This document shows positions 25,747 to 33,179 of a stretch of 64,000 bases of DNA, piece after piece. The stretch comes from Stygiobacter sp043807765. GTDB taxonomy: Bacteria > Bacteroidota > Ignavibacteria > Ignavibacteriales > Melioribacteraceae. The stretch is from NCBI GenBank assembly GCA_043807765.1, contig JAZDFQ010000110.1:41172-105171 (forward strand). The letters run 5' to 3'. Each line of letters opens with the position of its first letter. Within the stretch, counting starts at the first letter, position 1. A program made the translations under genes and the position numbers. Under the pieces are notes generated by a model. It made no database searches and had not been told where the DNA came from. It saw only the letters and a list, made by a program, of their open reading frames with translations.

Positions 25747-26737
25747 ACTTAGAAACGCTAAGATAACAGCAGTTGGAATGTATGTTCCGCCAAAAGTTTT
25801 AGATAATAAGTACTTTGAACAAATAGTTGATACAAACGACGAATGGATTTTATCTCGTACCGGCATCAGTGAAAGAAGAATTATTGAAGATGGTGCTACG
25901 AGTGATTTAGCAGCTCGCGCTTGTGAGGATTTATTCAAGACTACTTCTGTAAAGCCGGAAGATATTGATTGTATTATTGTTGCAACTGTAACGCCGGATA
26001 TGTTCTTCCCGGCAACTGCTTGTTTAGTGCAAAACAAAATTGGAGCTAAAAACGCTTGGGGATTTGATCTCTCCGCAGCTTGTTCCGGATTCTTATTCGC
26101 TTTAAAAACCGGTGCCAGTTTGATTGAAGGTGGTTCATACAAGAAAGTATTAGTAATTGGTGCTGATAAGATGAGCTCGATAACTGATTACACAGATCGC
26201 AACACATGCATTCTTTTTGGCGATGCTGCTTCTGCTGTTCTTCTTGAACCCACTGAAAATCTTGAAGAGGGAATAGTAGATCAGATATTACATGTTGATG
26301 GAACCGGCAAAGATGCTCTCTATATGAAGGGCGGCGGAAGTTTGAATCCGGCATCGCATGAAACTGTTGATAAAAAATGGCATTACATTTATCAAGATGG
26401 AAAAGCTGTGTTTAAGGTTGCTGTAAAAGGTATGGCAGATGTTTCTTATGAGATTATGCAAAAGAACGGTTTAACCGGCGAAGATGTTGCTTACCTTGTG
26501 CCGCATCAAGCAAATTTAAGAATTATCGATGCGACCGCTCAGCGTATGGGTGTTTCAAAAGATAAAGTTATGATCAACATTAATAAATATGGAAACACTA
26601 CTGCTGCAACAATTCCAATGTGTTTAACCGAGTACTATCGTGCCGGAAAAGTGAAAAAAGGTGATAACCTTATACTAGCAGCTTTTGGGGCCGGCTATAC
26701 TTGGGGCGCTATTTATCTGAAGTGGAGTATTGACTAA
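25730..26737 (+). CDS. fabH: 3-oxoacyl-ACP synthase III
   Basis: Starts fatty-acid chains by condensing acyl-CoA with malonyl-ACP. The 335 residues carry catalytic C118 in DLSAACSGF, the histidine of VPHQANLRII and the asparagine of NINKYGNTTAATIP, the full Cys-His-Asn triad. It overlaps plsX upstream by 17 bases and shares one base with the fabD start downstream. Confidence 0.96.
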   Translation: MQSKNKLRNAKITAVGMYVPPKVLDNKYFEQIVDTNDEWILSRTGISERRIIEDGATSDLAARACEDLFKTTSVKPEDIDCIIVATVTPDMFFPATACLVQNKIGAKNAWGFDLSAACSGFLFALKTGASLIEGGSYKKVLVIGADKMSSITDYTDRNTCILFGDAASAVLLEPTENLEEGIVDQILHVDGTGKDALYMKGGGSLNPASHETVDKKWHYIYQDGKAVFKVAVKGMADVSYEIMQKNGLTGEDVAYLVPHQANLRIIDATAQRMGVSKDKVMININKYGNTTAATIPMCLTEYYRAGKVKKGDNLILAAFGAGYTWGAIYLKWSID

Positions 26738-27651
26738 TGGGCAAGCGTGCTTTTTTATTTCCCGGACAAGGTTCTCAATATATTGGAATGTCAAAAGACC
26801 TTTATGAGAATTCCGTTGGAGCTAAGGAAATGATTAAAACTGCTGAAGAAGCTACCGGTGTGCAACTTTCTCATATAATGTTTGAGGGACCGGAAGAATC
26901 TTTGAAGCAGACCGATGTAACACAGCCCTCAATTTTTCTTCATAGCGTAGTTCTTGCAAGTTTGATGAGAACTTTAGAGCCAGATATGGTTGCCGGGCAT
27001 TCACTTGGCGAATACTCTGCTCTTGTAGCAGCAAAATCCATTCAGTTTTATGATGCGGTTAAATTAGTTCGTGTTCGTGGCGAAGCTATGCTTCAAGCCG
27101 GGATTGATTGGAAAGGTACAATGGCTGCTATAGTAGGTTTGGATGGAAAACTTGTTGAAGAAGCTTGCGTCGAAGCATCAGCCGATGGAGTTGTTCAGTG
27201 CGCTAATTTTAACTCGCCCGGACAAATTGTAATCTCCGGCTCGGTTGAAGGTGTTAAATCTGCAATGAATCTTGCTAAAGCAAAAGGTGCAAAGCTTGTT
27301 AAGGAATTAGTCGTTAGCGGAGCGTTTCATTCACCATTAATGGAAAGTGCAAGAGAAAGACTAAAAGCTAAGCTGGATGAAACTCCTTTTTATGATGCAA
27401 AGATTCCAGTTTACGCAAATGTTACTGCTAAACCGGCTCAATCTAAAGAGGAAATAAAGGATTTACTTAATCAGCAATTAACTAAGCCGGTTAGATGGGA
27501 AGAAACAATTATAAATATGATTAATGATGGCGCGGATGAGTTTTATGAAATTGGTCCCGGAAAAGTTTTACAAGGTCTAGTTAAGAGAATAAACCCGAAT
27601 GTGAAAGTGTTTGGAATTGATAAATTTTCTGAAGTTGAGAAGTACTTGTGA
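26737..27651 (+). CDS. fabD: Malonyl-CoA-ACP transacylase
   Basis: Loads malonyl groups from CoA onto acyl carrier protein. The 304 residues show the N-terminal FLFPGQGSQYIGM, the nucleophile S89 in GHSLGEYSALVAA, and GAFHSPLM with the partner histidine. The start overlaps fabH by one base (TAATG), and the stop overlaps the GTG start of the DUF3109 gene. Confidence 0.96.
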   Translation: MGKRAFLFPGQGSQYIGMSKDLYENSVGAKEMIKTAEEATGVQLSHIMFEGPEESLKQTDVTQPSIFLHSVVLASLMRTLEPDMVAGHSLGEYSALVAAKSIQFYDAVKLVRVRGEAMLQAGIDWKGTMAAIVGLDGKLVEEACVEASADGVVQCANFNSPGQIVISGSVEGVKSAMNLAKAKGAKLVKELVVSGAFHSPLMESARERLKAKLDETPFYDAKIPVYANVTAKPAQSKEEIKDLLNQQLTKPVRWEETIINMINDGADEFYEIGPGKVLQGLVKRINPNVKVFGIDKFSEVEKYL

Positions 27652-28235
27652 CCAAACCGAAGTTTGACAAAGTAATAAACGGGATGCAGATCGATCCCCT
27701 TATCTTTACACAAAAATTTGTAAAGGCTTGCGATGTATGTATCTGTTCCGGTGAGTGCTGTTACTATGGAGTATATACAGATAAATCCGAACACGAATTA
27801 ATTATGGGATTAAAAGAGAGAATCATTAAATCTATGGATGATTCTCAAACTAAAGATTCTGAAAAATGGTTTGAAGCACCCGAGCCCGATGATGATTTTC
27901 CTTCCGGTATAGCTGTTGGTACAGAAGTTCACAACGGAAAGTGTGTTTTTCTTGATCGGCAAGGATTCTGTACCTTACAGAAGATTGCTATGGAAGATGG
28001 AGAATTCAAGTGGAAATACAAGCCCTTATATTGTATTTTGTTTCCGCTTGTTATCTTCGAAGGCGTCTTGACTGTTGATGATGAGCATTTGGACCGGATG
28101 CATTACTGTGATAAAAAGGAGAACCAGATTTCTACCGTATATGATTGCTGTAAAAACGAATTGAAGCATGTACTTGGTGAGGAAGGTTTCAAGGAGTTAG
28201 AAATTTACCATGATGAATTTTTTGCTAAGAAGTAA
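27648..28235 (+). CDS. DUF3109 family cysteine-rich protein
   Basis: A 195-residue cytosolic protein of the DUF3109 family. It holds at least eleven cysteines: CDVCICSGECCYYG near residue 28, single cysteines in GKCVF, GFCTL and LYCILFP, then HYCDKK and DCCKNE. The clusters suggest a metal or iron-sulfur site like those of CxxCxxCC-type proteins, but no function is established. It starts with GTG overlapping the fabD stop (GTGA) and precedes fabG by 12 bases, so it lies inside the fatty-acid operon. Such placement may reflect a link to lipid synthesis or chance; the sequence does not decide this. Confidence 0.8.
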   Translation: MTKPKFDKVINGMQIDPLIFTQKFVKACDVCICSGECCYYGVYTDKSEHELIMGLKERIIKSMDDSQTKDSEKWFEAPEPDDDFPSGIAVGTEVHNGKCVFLDRQGFCTLQKIAMEDGEFKWKYKPLYCILFPLVIFEGVLTVDDEHLDRMHYCDKKENQISTVYDCCKNELKHVLGEEGFKELEIYHDEFFAKK

Positions 28236-28247
28236 ATAGAGGTAATT

Positions 28248-28991
28248 TTGAAGTTACAAAACAAAAGAGCAGTGGTTACCGGCGGTACAAGAGGTATAGG
28301 AAAGGGAATTGTAAAAGAATTAGTTGAAAACGGTTGCAGTGTTGTTTTCACTTATCACAGTTCGGATGAAACCGCAAAAAAGATTGAACAAGAATTATCA
28401 ACTGAAACTGTAAAAGTATTCGGCTTTAAAGCAGATGCTTCTTCATTTACGGCTGCTGATGAAACTATAAAATTCGCTTTGGAAAAGCTTGGCGGCATTG
28501 ATATTCTTGTAAATAATGCCGGCATAACAAAAGATGGTCTTTTGCTTAGAATGAACGAACAAGATTTTGATCTTGTTATTAATGCAAATCTAAAAAGTGT
28601 GTTCAATTATACTAAGGCTATCCTAAAAACATTTTTAGGGCAAAAGTTTGGAAAAATCGTTAATATTTCATCCGTAGTTGGAATAATTGGGAACGCCGGA
28701 CAAGCAAACTACGTAGCTTCCAAAGCTGGTGTAATTGGAATGACTAAATCTAATGCAAAAGAGTTGGCTTCCCGCAACATTAATGTTAACTGTGTTGCAC
28801 CCGGTTTTATAGAAACAGATATGACTGATAAATTAAACGAACAACAAAAAGAAGCAATTCTTACCAACGTGCCGATCAAGAGACTCGGCAAGCCGGAAGA
28901 TATTGCTAAGGCAGTTTTATTTTTAGCAAGCAGCGATGCTGACTATATCACCGGACAGGTTCTTACTGTTGACGGTGGTATGGTAATGTAA
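28248..28991 (+). CDS. fabG: 3-oxoacyl-ACP reductase
   Basis: NADPH-dependent short-chain dehydrogenase that reduces 3-oxoacyl-ACP. The 247 residues contain the cofactor motif TGGTRGIGKGI, NNAGITKD, the catalytic serine in NISSVVG, YVASKAG with the tyrosine-lysine pair, and the C-terminal GQVLTVDGGMVM typical of FabG. The start is TTG with an AGAGGTAA site upstream; alternative downstream starts would remove the first beta strand. Confidence 0.95.
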   Translation: MKLQNKRAVVTGGTRGIGKGIVKELVENGCSVVFTYHSSDETAKKIEQELSTETVKVFGFKADASSFTAADETIKFALEKLGGIDILVNNAGITKDGLLLRMNEQDFDLVINANLKSVFNYTKAILKTFLGQKFGKIVNISSVVGIIGNAGQANYVASKAGVIGMTKSNAKELASRNINVNCVAPGFIETDMTDKLNEQQKEAILTNVPIKRLGKPEDIAKAVLFLASSDADYITGQVLTVDGGMVM

Positions 28992-29034
28992 CAGAATTAA
29001 TAAACTTATTTGTTTAACCATAAAAGGAGTTAAA

Positions 29035-29268
29035 ATGGACGTTGCAGCAAAAGTAAAAGAAATCATTATGGATAAGCTAGGTGTTGAAGAATCACAAGTT
29101 ACACCGGAAGCTTCCTTTACAAACGACTTAGGCGCAGATTCTCTCGATATAGTAGAATTAGTTATGGGTTTCGAGTCCGCATTCAATATTTCTATTCCGG
29201 ATGAAGATGCAGAAAAGATCGGCACCGTTGGCGATGCAACAAAATATCTTACAGAGAAATTAGGATAA
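29035..29268 (+). CDS. acpP: Acyl carrier protein
   Basis: The 77-residue acidic carrier of growing acyl chains. The phosphopantetheine attachment serine is S36 in LGADSLDIVELVM. A strong AAGGAG site lies at 29024-29029, five bases before the ATG. The gene is followed within ten bases by a hairpin, which fits the need for more ACP than of the enzymes encoded downstream. Confidence 0.97.
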   Translation: MDVAAKVKEIIMDKLGVEESQVTPEASFTNDLGADSLDIVELVMGFESAFNISIPDEDAEKIGTVGDATKYLTEKLG

Positions 29269-29276
29269 TTAATATA

Positions 29277-29307
29277 AGACCATGGTTCTGCCGTGGTCTT
29301 TCTATTT
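29277..29307 (+). terminator. Terminator-like hairpin between acpP and fabF
   Basis: A 9-bp stem AGACCATGG/CCGTGGTCT (one G-U pair) with a five-base loop is followed by TTTCTATTT. It lies inside the operon, after acpP and 40 bases before the fabF start. The interrupted T run suggests partial termination or a protective 3' end for an acpP message. Confidence 0.6.
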
Positions 29308-29346
29308 CTACCAATCTTTGAATCCACAAATAACTATAGGAATGAA

Positions 29347-30591
29347 ATGCGTAATAGAAGAGTAGTAATAACTGGAATTGGAGCCTTAACACCAATAGGA
29401 AATTCTAAGGATGAATTTTGGAATGGATTAATCACCGGTAAAAACGGTGCCGGTCTCATTACAAAATTTGATACTACAAATCATACTACAAAGTTTGCAT
29501 TCGAACTGAAAAACTTCGATCCGGCTACTTATATCGATAAGAAAGAAGTTAAAAGAATGGATGGCTATACTCATTACGCACTTGCTACTGCTGCTATGGC
29601 ATTAGAGGATTCAAAATTGGATTTATCCAAGATCAATGCGGAAATGGCCGGTGTTGTTTTTGGAAGCGGTATTGGTGGAATTCAAACTTTTGAAGACCAG
29701 CATACTGCGTTTATGCAAGGCGGACCAAAGAGAATCAGTCCTTTCTTTGTCCCTATGATGATTCCCGATATTGCAGCGGGACAAATTTCGATTAAATATG
29801 GTTTGAAGGGACCGAACTACTCAACAGTTTCTGCATGTGCTACTTCGTCTCATGCAATTGCAGATGCTTTCATGTTAGTTCAAAGAGGTTCTGCCGATAT
29901 TATGTTCACCGGCGGTTCAGAAAATCCAATTACGCAAATGGCTATAGGTGGATTCAACTCAGCACGTGCTCTTTCTACTTGGAATGATCGTTACATGGAA
30001 GCTTCCCGTCCATTTGATAAAGACCGCAATGGTTTTGTAATGGGTGAAGGGAGTGGCTTGGTTGTTCTTGAAGAATTAGAACATGCTTTAAACCGCGGTG
30101 CTGATATCTACGCTGAAATTGTTGGCGTTGGTATGACAGGCGATGCATTCCACATTACAGCACCTCCTCCGGGTGGAGAAGGAGCCGTTCGTTCTATGAA
30201 AGAGGCTTTAAGAGATGCTAATGTTGATCCTACAGTTGTAGATTATGTAAATGCTCATGGAACATCAACAGAACTTAATGACCAAAACGAAACTCAAGCT
30301 ATTAAAACAGTTTTCGGTGAACATGCTTATAAACTCGTTATAAGTTCAACAAAGTCTATGACTGGACATCTACTAGGTGCAGCTGGTGCAGTTGAAGCAA
30401 TAGCAAGTGTTTTAGCAATTAAGCATGGAATTATTCCACCTACAATTAATCATGATGAACCCGGTGAAGGATTAGACCTTAACTATACTCCTAAAGTAGC
30501 TGTTAAAAAAGATATCAATTATGCTATTAGCAATACTTTCGGATTTGGCGGACATAATGCTTCGCTTCTGTTCAAAAAATTTGAAGGATAA
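29347..30591 (+). CDS. fabF: 3-oxoacyl-ACP synthase II
   Basis: Elongating ketosynthase of type II fatty-acid synthesis. The 414-residue protein begins MRNRRVVITGIGALTPIG, the normal FabF start. An upstream in-frame ATG at 29293 would add 18 residues and lies inside the preceding hairpin, so it is rejected. AGGAA lies four bases before the chosen ATG. The triad is complete: C164 in VSACATSSHA, the histidine in VNAHGTST and that in GHLLGAAGAVEA. The rnc gene follows after two bases. Confidence 0.96.
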   Translation: MRNRRVVITGIGALTPIGNSKDEFWNGLITGKNGAGLITKFDTTNHTTKFAFELKNFDPATYIDKKEVKRMDGYTHYALATAAMALEDSKLDLSKINAEMAGVVFGSGIGGIQTFEDQHTAFMQGGPKRISPFFVPMMIPDIAAGQISIKYGLKGPNYSTVSACATSSHAIADAFMLVQRGSADIMFTGGSENPITQMAIGGFNSARALSTWNDRYMEASRPFDKDRNGFVMGEGSGLVVLEELEHALNRGADIYAEIVGVGMTGDAFHITAPPPGGEGAVRSMKEALRDANVDPTVVDYVNAHGTSTELNDQNETQAIKTVFGEHAYKLVISSTKSMTGHLLGAAGAVEAIASVLAIKHGIIPPTINHDEPGEGLDLNYTPKVAVKKDINYAISNTFGFGGHNASLLFKKFEG

Positions 30592-30593
30592 TT

Positions 30594-31364
30594 TTGTTTG
30601 GAAAGTCATTAGCCGGAATTGCTGCTTTCTTTCAGAATAAAAAGCTAAAGTTTGTTTTAGATAAAAGATTTTTAGCAAACTTAAAAAATCTTGAATCGTT
30701 GTTAGGATTCAAGATTTTCAATCAATCGTATTATCTAAAAGCTCTTACTCACCGTTCCTATCTGGAAATTAGACCCGAACTTGATAAATCAAATGAACGT
30801 TTAGAGTTCTACGGCGATTCTGTACTAAATAAGGTAGTAGCAAAATATCTGTTTGAAAAATTTCCCGATGAAGATGAAGGTTTTCTAACAAAAGCTCGGG
30901 CTTCAATGGTTAACCGACACAGACTATATGCTGCCGCAGAAGCAATTGGCTTGAAAGATTTACTTTTATACAACGAAAGATACTTGCGCGGCTCTAAAGA
31001 TGGATTTCAATCAATTATGGCTGACGCCTTGGAAGCTGTAATAGGTGCAATTGATTATGATCGCGGACATGACGAAGCTTCAAGATTTGTTCACCGCTTT
31101 GTAATTAAACCTTATGTTGAAGATGATGCTTTCTTAGAGGATACAAATTATAAAGGACAGCTACTTGAATTGACGCACACGCTCAAATTGCCGACCCCAA
31201 CTTATAAAGTTGCGTTTGAAGAAGGTCCGCATCACAACAAAAATTTTATTGTTAATGCTCTACTTGGTGATCTAGTTTATGGGACCGGAGAAGGGAAGAA
31301 TAAAAAATTAGCAGAGCAAGAAGCCTCTAAAGACGCACTCGAAAAGCTGAAGAATCATAAATAA
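30594..31364 (+). CDS. rnc: Ribonuclease III
   Basis: Double-strand-specific RNase for rRNA and mRNA processing. The 256-residue protein has the catalytic signature NERLEFYGDSVLN, the second acidic cluster MADALEAVIGAI, and a C-terminal double-strand RNA-binding domain (YKGQLLELTHTLKLPTPTYKV ... GEGKNKKLAEQEASKDALEKL, given in parts). About 30 residues precede the core, as in other members of this phylum. It starts with TTG, with AAGG in the fabF end six bases upstream. It ends the fatty-acid operon. Confidence 0.95.
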   Translation: MFGKSLAGIAAFFQNKKLKFVLDKRFLANLKNLESLLGFKIFNQSYYLKALTHRSYLEIRPELDKSNERLEFYGDSVLNKVVAKYLFEKFPDEDEGFLTKARASMVNRHRLYAAAEAIGLKDLLLYNERYLRGSKDGFQSIMADALEAVIGAIDYDRGHDEASRFVHRFVIKPYVEDDAFLEDTNYKGQLLELTHTLKLPTPTYKVAFEEGPHHNKNFIVNALLGDLVYGTGEGKNKKLAEQEASKDALEKLKNHK

Positions 31365-31463
31365 ATATCACAGTTGACGAATAGCAGAAAGCCTCCGGCA
31401 AGGCTTATCTTAAAAGACTATCAAATCAATTTCTCATTCAATTCTAAATTACTTAAACAAACC

Positions 31464-31492
31464 TTGCTTGTAATAACGCAAAACGGTATTAT
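31464..31492 (+). promoter_or_regulatory. Possible promoter and operator of the higBA pair
   Basis: TTGCTT (31464-31469) and TATTAT (31487-31492) are spaced by 17 bases, a sigma-70-like layout. An imperfect inverted repeat (AATAA ... TTATT) overlaps the second element and could bind HigA, as such antitoxins repress their own promoters. The toxin ATG lies seven bases further, so the message would be nearly leaderless. Pattern only. Confidence 0.25.
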
Positions 31493-31498
31493 TGAGCC

Positions 31499-31788
31499 AT
31501 GATAAAATCATTTGCGGATAAAGTTACGGCAGAATTGTTTGCAAGGACTAAAGTAAAGGAGCTACCGCCGCAAATACTGAGAACTGCCTACAGAAAATTA
31601 TTGTTGCTTGAAGCTGCCGGAAATATAAATGATTTAAGAGACCACCCGGTAATATGCTTGAAAAGTTAACCGGCAAACTGGCTGAGAAGTACAGTATTAG
31701 AATTAACGATCAATGTCGGATTGTTTTTAGCTGGAAAGACAACGACGCATACGAAGTTGAAATTGTAGATTATCATAAAGGGAAATGA
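31499..31788 (+). pseudogene. higB: HigB-like (RelE/ParE superfamily) toxin, frameshifted
   Basis: The first 47 codons read as the start of a HigB mRNA interferase (MIKSFADKVTAELF ... AGNINDLR), but the frame then runs to a stop at 31667-31669. Moving by one base at 31640-31641 restores the family sequence: PPGNMLEKL, then GKLAEKYSIRINDQCRIVFSW and YEVEIVDYHKGK, ending at TGA 31786-31788. The codon between DLR and PPGN, usually valine, has only two bases, so one base is missing. The rejoined protein would be about 96 residues. The stop overlaps higA. Either the toxin is inactivated, leaving the antitoxin, or the base was lost in sequencing or assembly. Confidence 0.8.
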
Positions 31789-31790
31789 AA

Positions 31791-32090
31791 ATGAAAAATA
31801 AAATTGTACCGGTTCATCCGGGCGAAATACTACTTGAAGAATTTCTTAAGCCGATGGAAATTACTCAGTACAGGCTTGCTAAAGACCTTGGCCTACCTCT
31901 ATCAAGAATTAACCAGATTGTGCTGAGTAACCGCGCAATTACTGCGCCAACTGCACTATTGCTCTCCAAGTACTTTGGTCTCTCCGAAGAATTTTGGCTG
32001 AATCTGCAGAACAGATATGATCTGGAAACTGCAAAAGATAAAATGAAAGGTCAGTTAGAAACAATTAAGGTCGTTACTCAGGCGGCATAA
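31791..32090 (+). CDS. higA: HigA-family antitoxin (XRE-type regulator)
   Basis: A 99-residue helix-turn-helix antitoxin of the HigA/VapI group. The opening VPVHPGEILLEEFLKPMEITQYRLAKDL is characteristic (given here to the helix-turn-helix), and the rest, LSRINQIVLSNRAITA with FGLSEEFWLNLQNRYDLE, is also standard. It should neutralise HigB and repress the pair. An ATG six bases earlier (31785) overlaps the toxin stop, but the AAAGGG site at 31777-31782 is only two bases from it and eight from the ATG chosen. The frame is intact although the toxin gene is broken. Confidence 0.88.
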   Translation: MKNKIVPVHPGEILLEEFLKPMEITQYRLAKDLGLPLSRINQIVLSNRAITAPTALLLSKYFGLSEEFWLNLQNRYDLETAKDKMKGQLETIKVVTQAA

Positions 32091-32134
32091 ATGAATAGAT
32101 TCAATGTGAACAAAATTTATCTCACGTAAAGAAA

Positions 32135-33058
32135 ATGAAAAGAGAATTTCAGTACTATTTTTTGGACGAAATTTTTAATGATGCAACAAAATTCATTGAG
32201 TTTTTTGTTTCAAATAAATTATTCAGAAGTGATGGTTTATTATCAGCTGCAAATTGGGGTACAAATAACTACATTTTTAGGGGACAAGCTGAAGCAGATT
32301 TACCGCTTCAGCCAAAACTATTTAGAAATGGAGGCAGAGACGTGGCAAAGTATGTCTCTTTCCCTTTTTCTACAGATTTCAACATTAGTAAGAATAACGG
32401 TATAAGATTAGCGAGTTTTTTAAGAGATGAAATAAATGCGTTAATTTCGTTTTTGGAGAGTGCTGATCGTGTAGGTATAAATACACCTTTGCCACTGACT
32501 CGCCTTAAAGAACATTACGAAGTATTTAACTCAATTTTAGATGATAAATATGATTTTAGTTTGTACTATCCCGAAAAGTATTTAGAAGATGCAATCGCTT
32601 TAGCCCAACATCATGGTGTTCCTACAAGATTCCTCGACTTTACAGAGTCCCCTCTTATAGCAGCGTATTTTGCTGCTTATAATTCGCTAGACAAGAATGG
32701 TAATGATTATTTGGTGATATACATTTTAAATGATCATAACTCATTACAAAATAAATTACAAATCATTCAGCCTACTAGGAACGGAAATCCGAATATGTTA
32801 GCTCAAAGAGGACTTTTTGTTAATATCCCATTTGCTAATAATTATTTCATAGAAAATGGTGAGTTTCCTACTATTGAAAATATTATTGAATTACATAAGA
32901 TGAGCGATGTTTTAGGAAGAGTTCGCTTAGTTAGGCATCAGTCAACAAAAATATTGCAACTACTTTATGACTTTGGTATTTACGAGAATAGTATGATGCC
33001 GTCCTTAGATAATTCAGCAAAAAGTATTCAGTATTTACGCAAAATATTTGATGAGTGA
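32135..33058 (+). CDS. FRG-domain protein
   Basis: A 307-residue cytosolic protein of the FRG-domain family, named for the motif seen here as IFRGQAEADLPLQPKLFR near residues 47-64. The second conserved block, ALAQHHGVPTRFLDFTESPL, is near residues 155-174, followed by AAYFAAY. The FRG domain has no proven activity but is frequent in phage-linked and defence-island genes. The gene lies 44 bases after higA on the same strand and fills the same insertion between rnc and gcvP. It is AT-rich compared with gcvP next door, which fits acquisition by transfer. A toxin or effector role is only suggested by context. Confidence 0.82.
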   Translation: MKREFQYYFLDEIFNDATKFIEFFVSNKLFRSDGLLSAANWGTNNYIFRGQAEADLPLQPKLFRNGGRDVAKYVSFPFSTDFNISKNNGIRLASFLRDEINALISFLESADRVGINTPLPLTRLKEHYEVFNSILDDKYDFSLYYPEKYLEDAIALAQHHGVPTRFLDFTESPLIAAYFAAYNSLDKNGNDYLVIYILNDHNSLQNKLQIIQPTRNGNPNMLAQRGLFVNIPFANNYFIENGEFPTIENIIELHKMSDVLGRVRLVRHQSTKILQLLYDFGIYENSMMPSLDNSAKSIQYLRKIFDE

Positions 33059-33179
33059 GATATCGTAAAATTTTAACTTAATTCTTGGATGGACATAATT
33101 ATTTTCCCTTCCAATTTCTTTCAAATATTTATATTTCGTCACTAAAAAATTTTATAAAACCTCAAAATTTGGGATTATT

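Noticed and set aside
31389..31406. AAGCCT/AGGCTT hairpin after rnc as terminator
   Set aside because: Six pairs only, and the following ATCTTAAAAG is not a usable T tract.
33069..33179. Glycine riboswitch upstream of gcvP
   Set aside because: Only about 120 AT-rich bases are available and no conserved aptamer helices can be seen.
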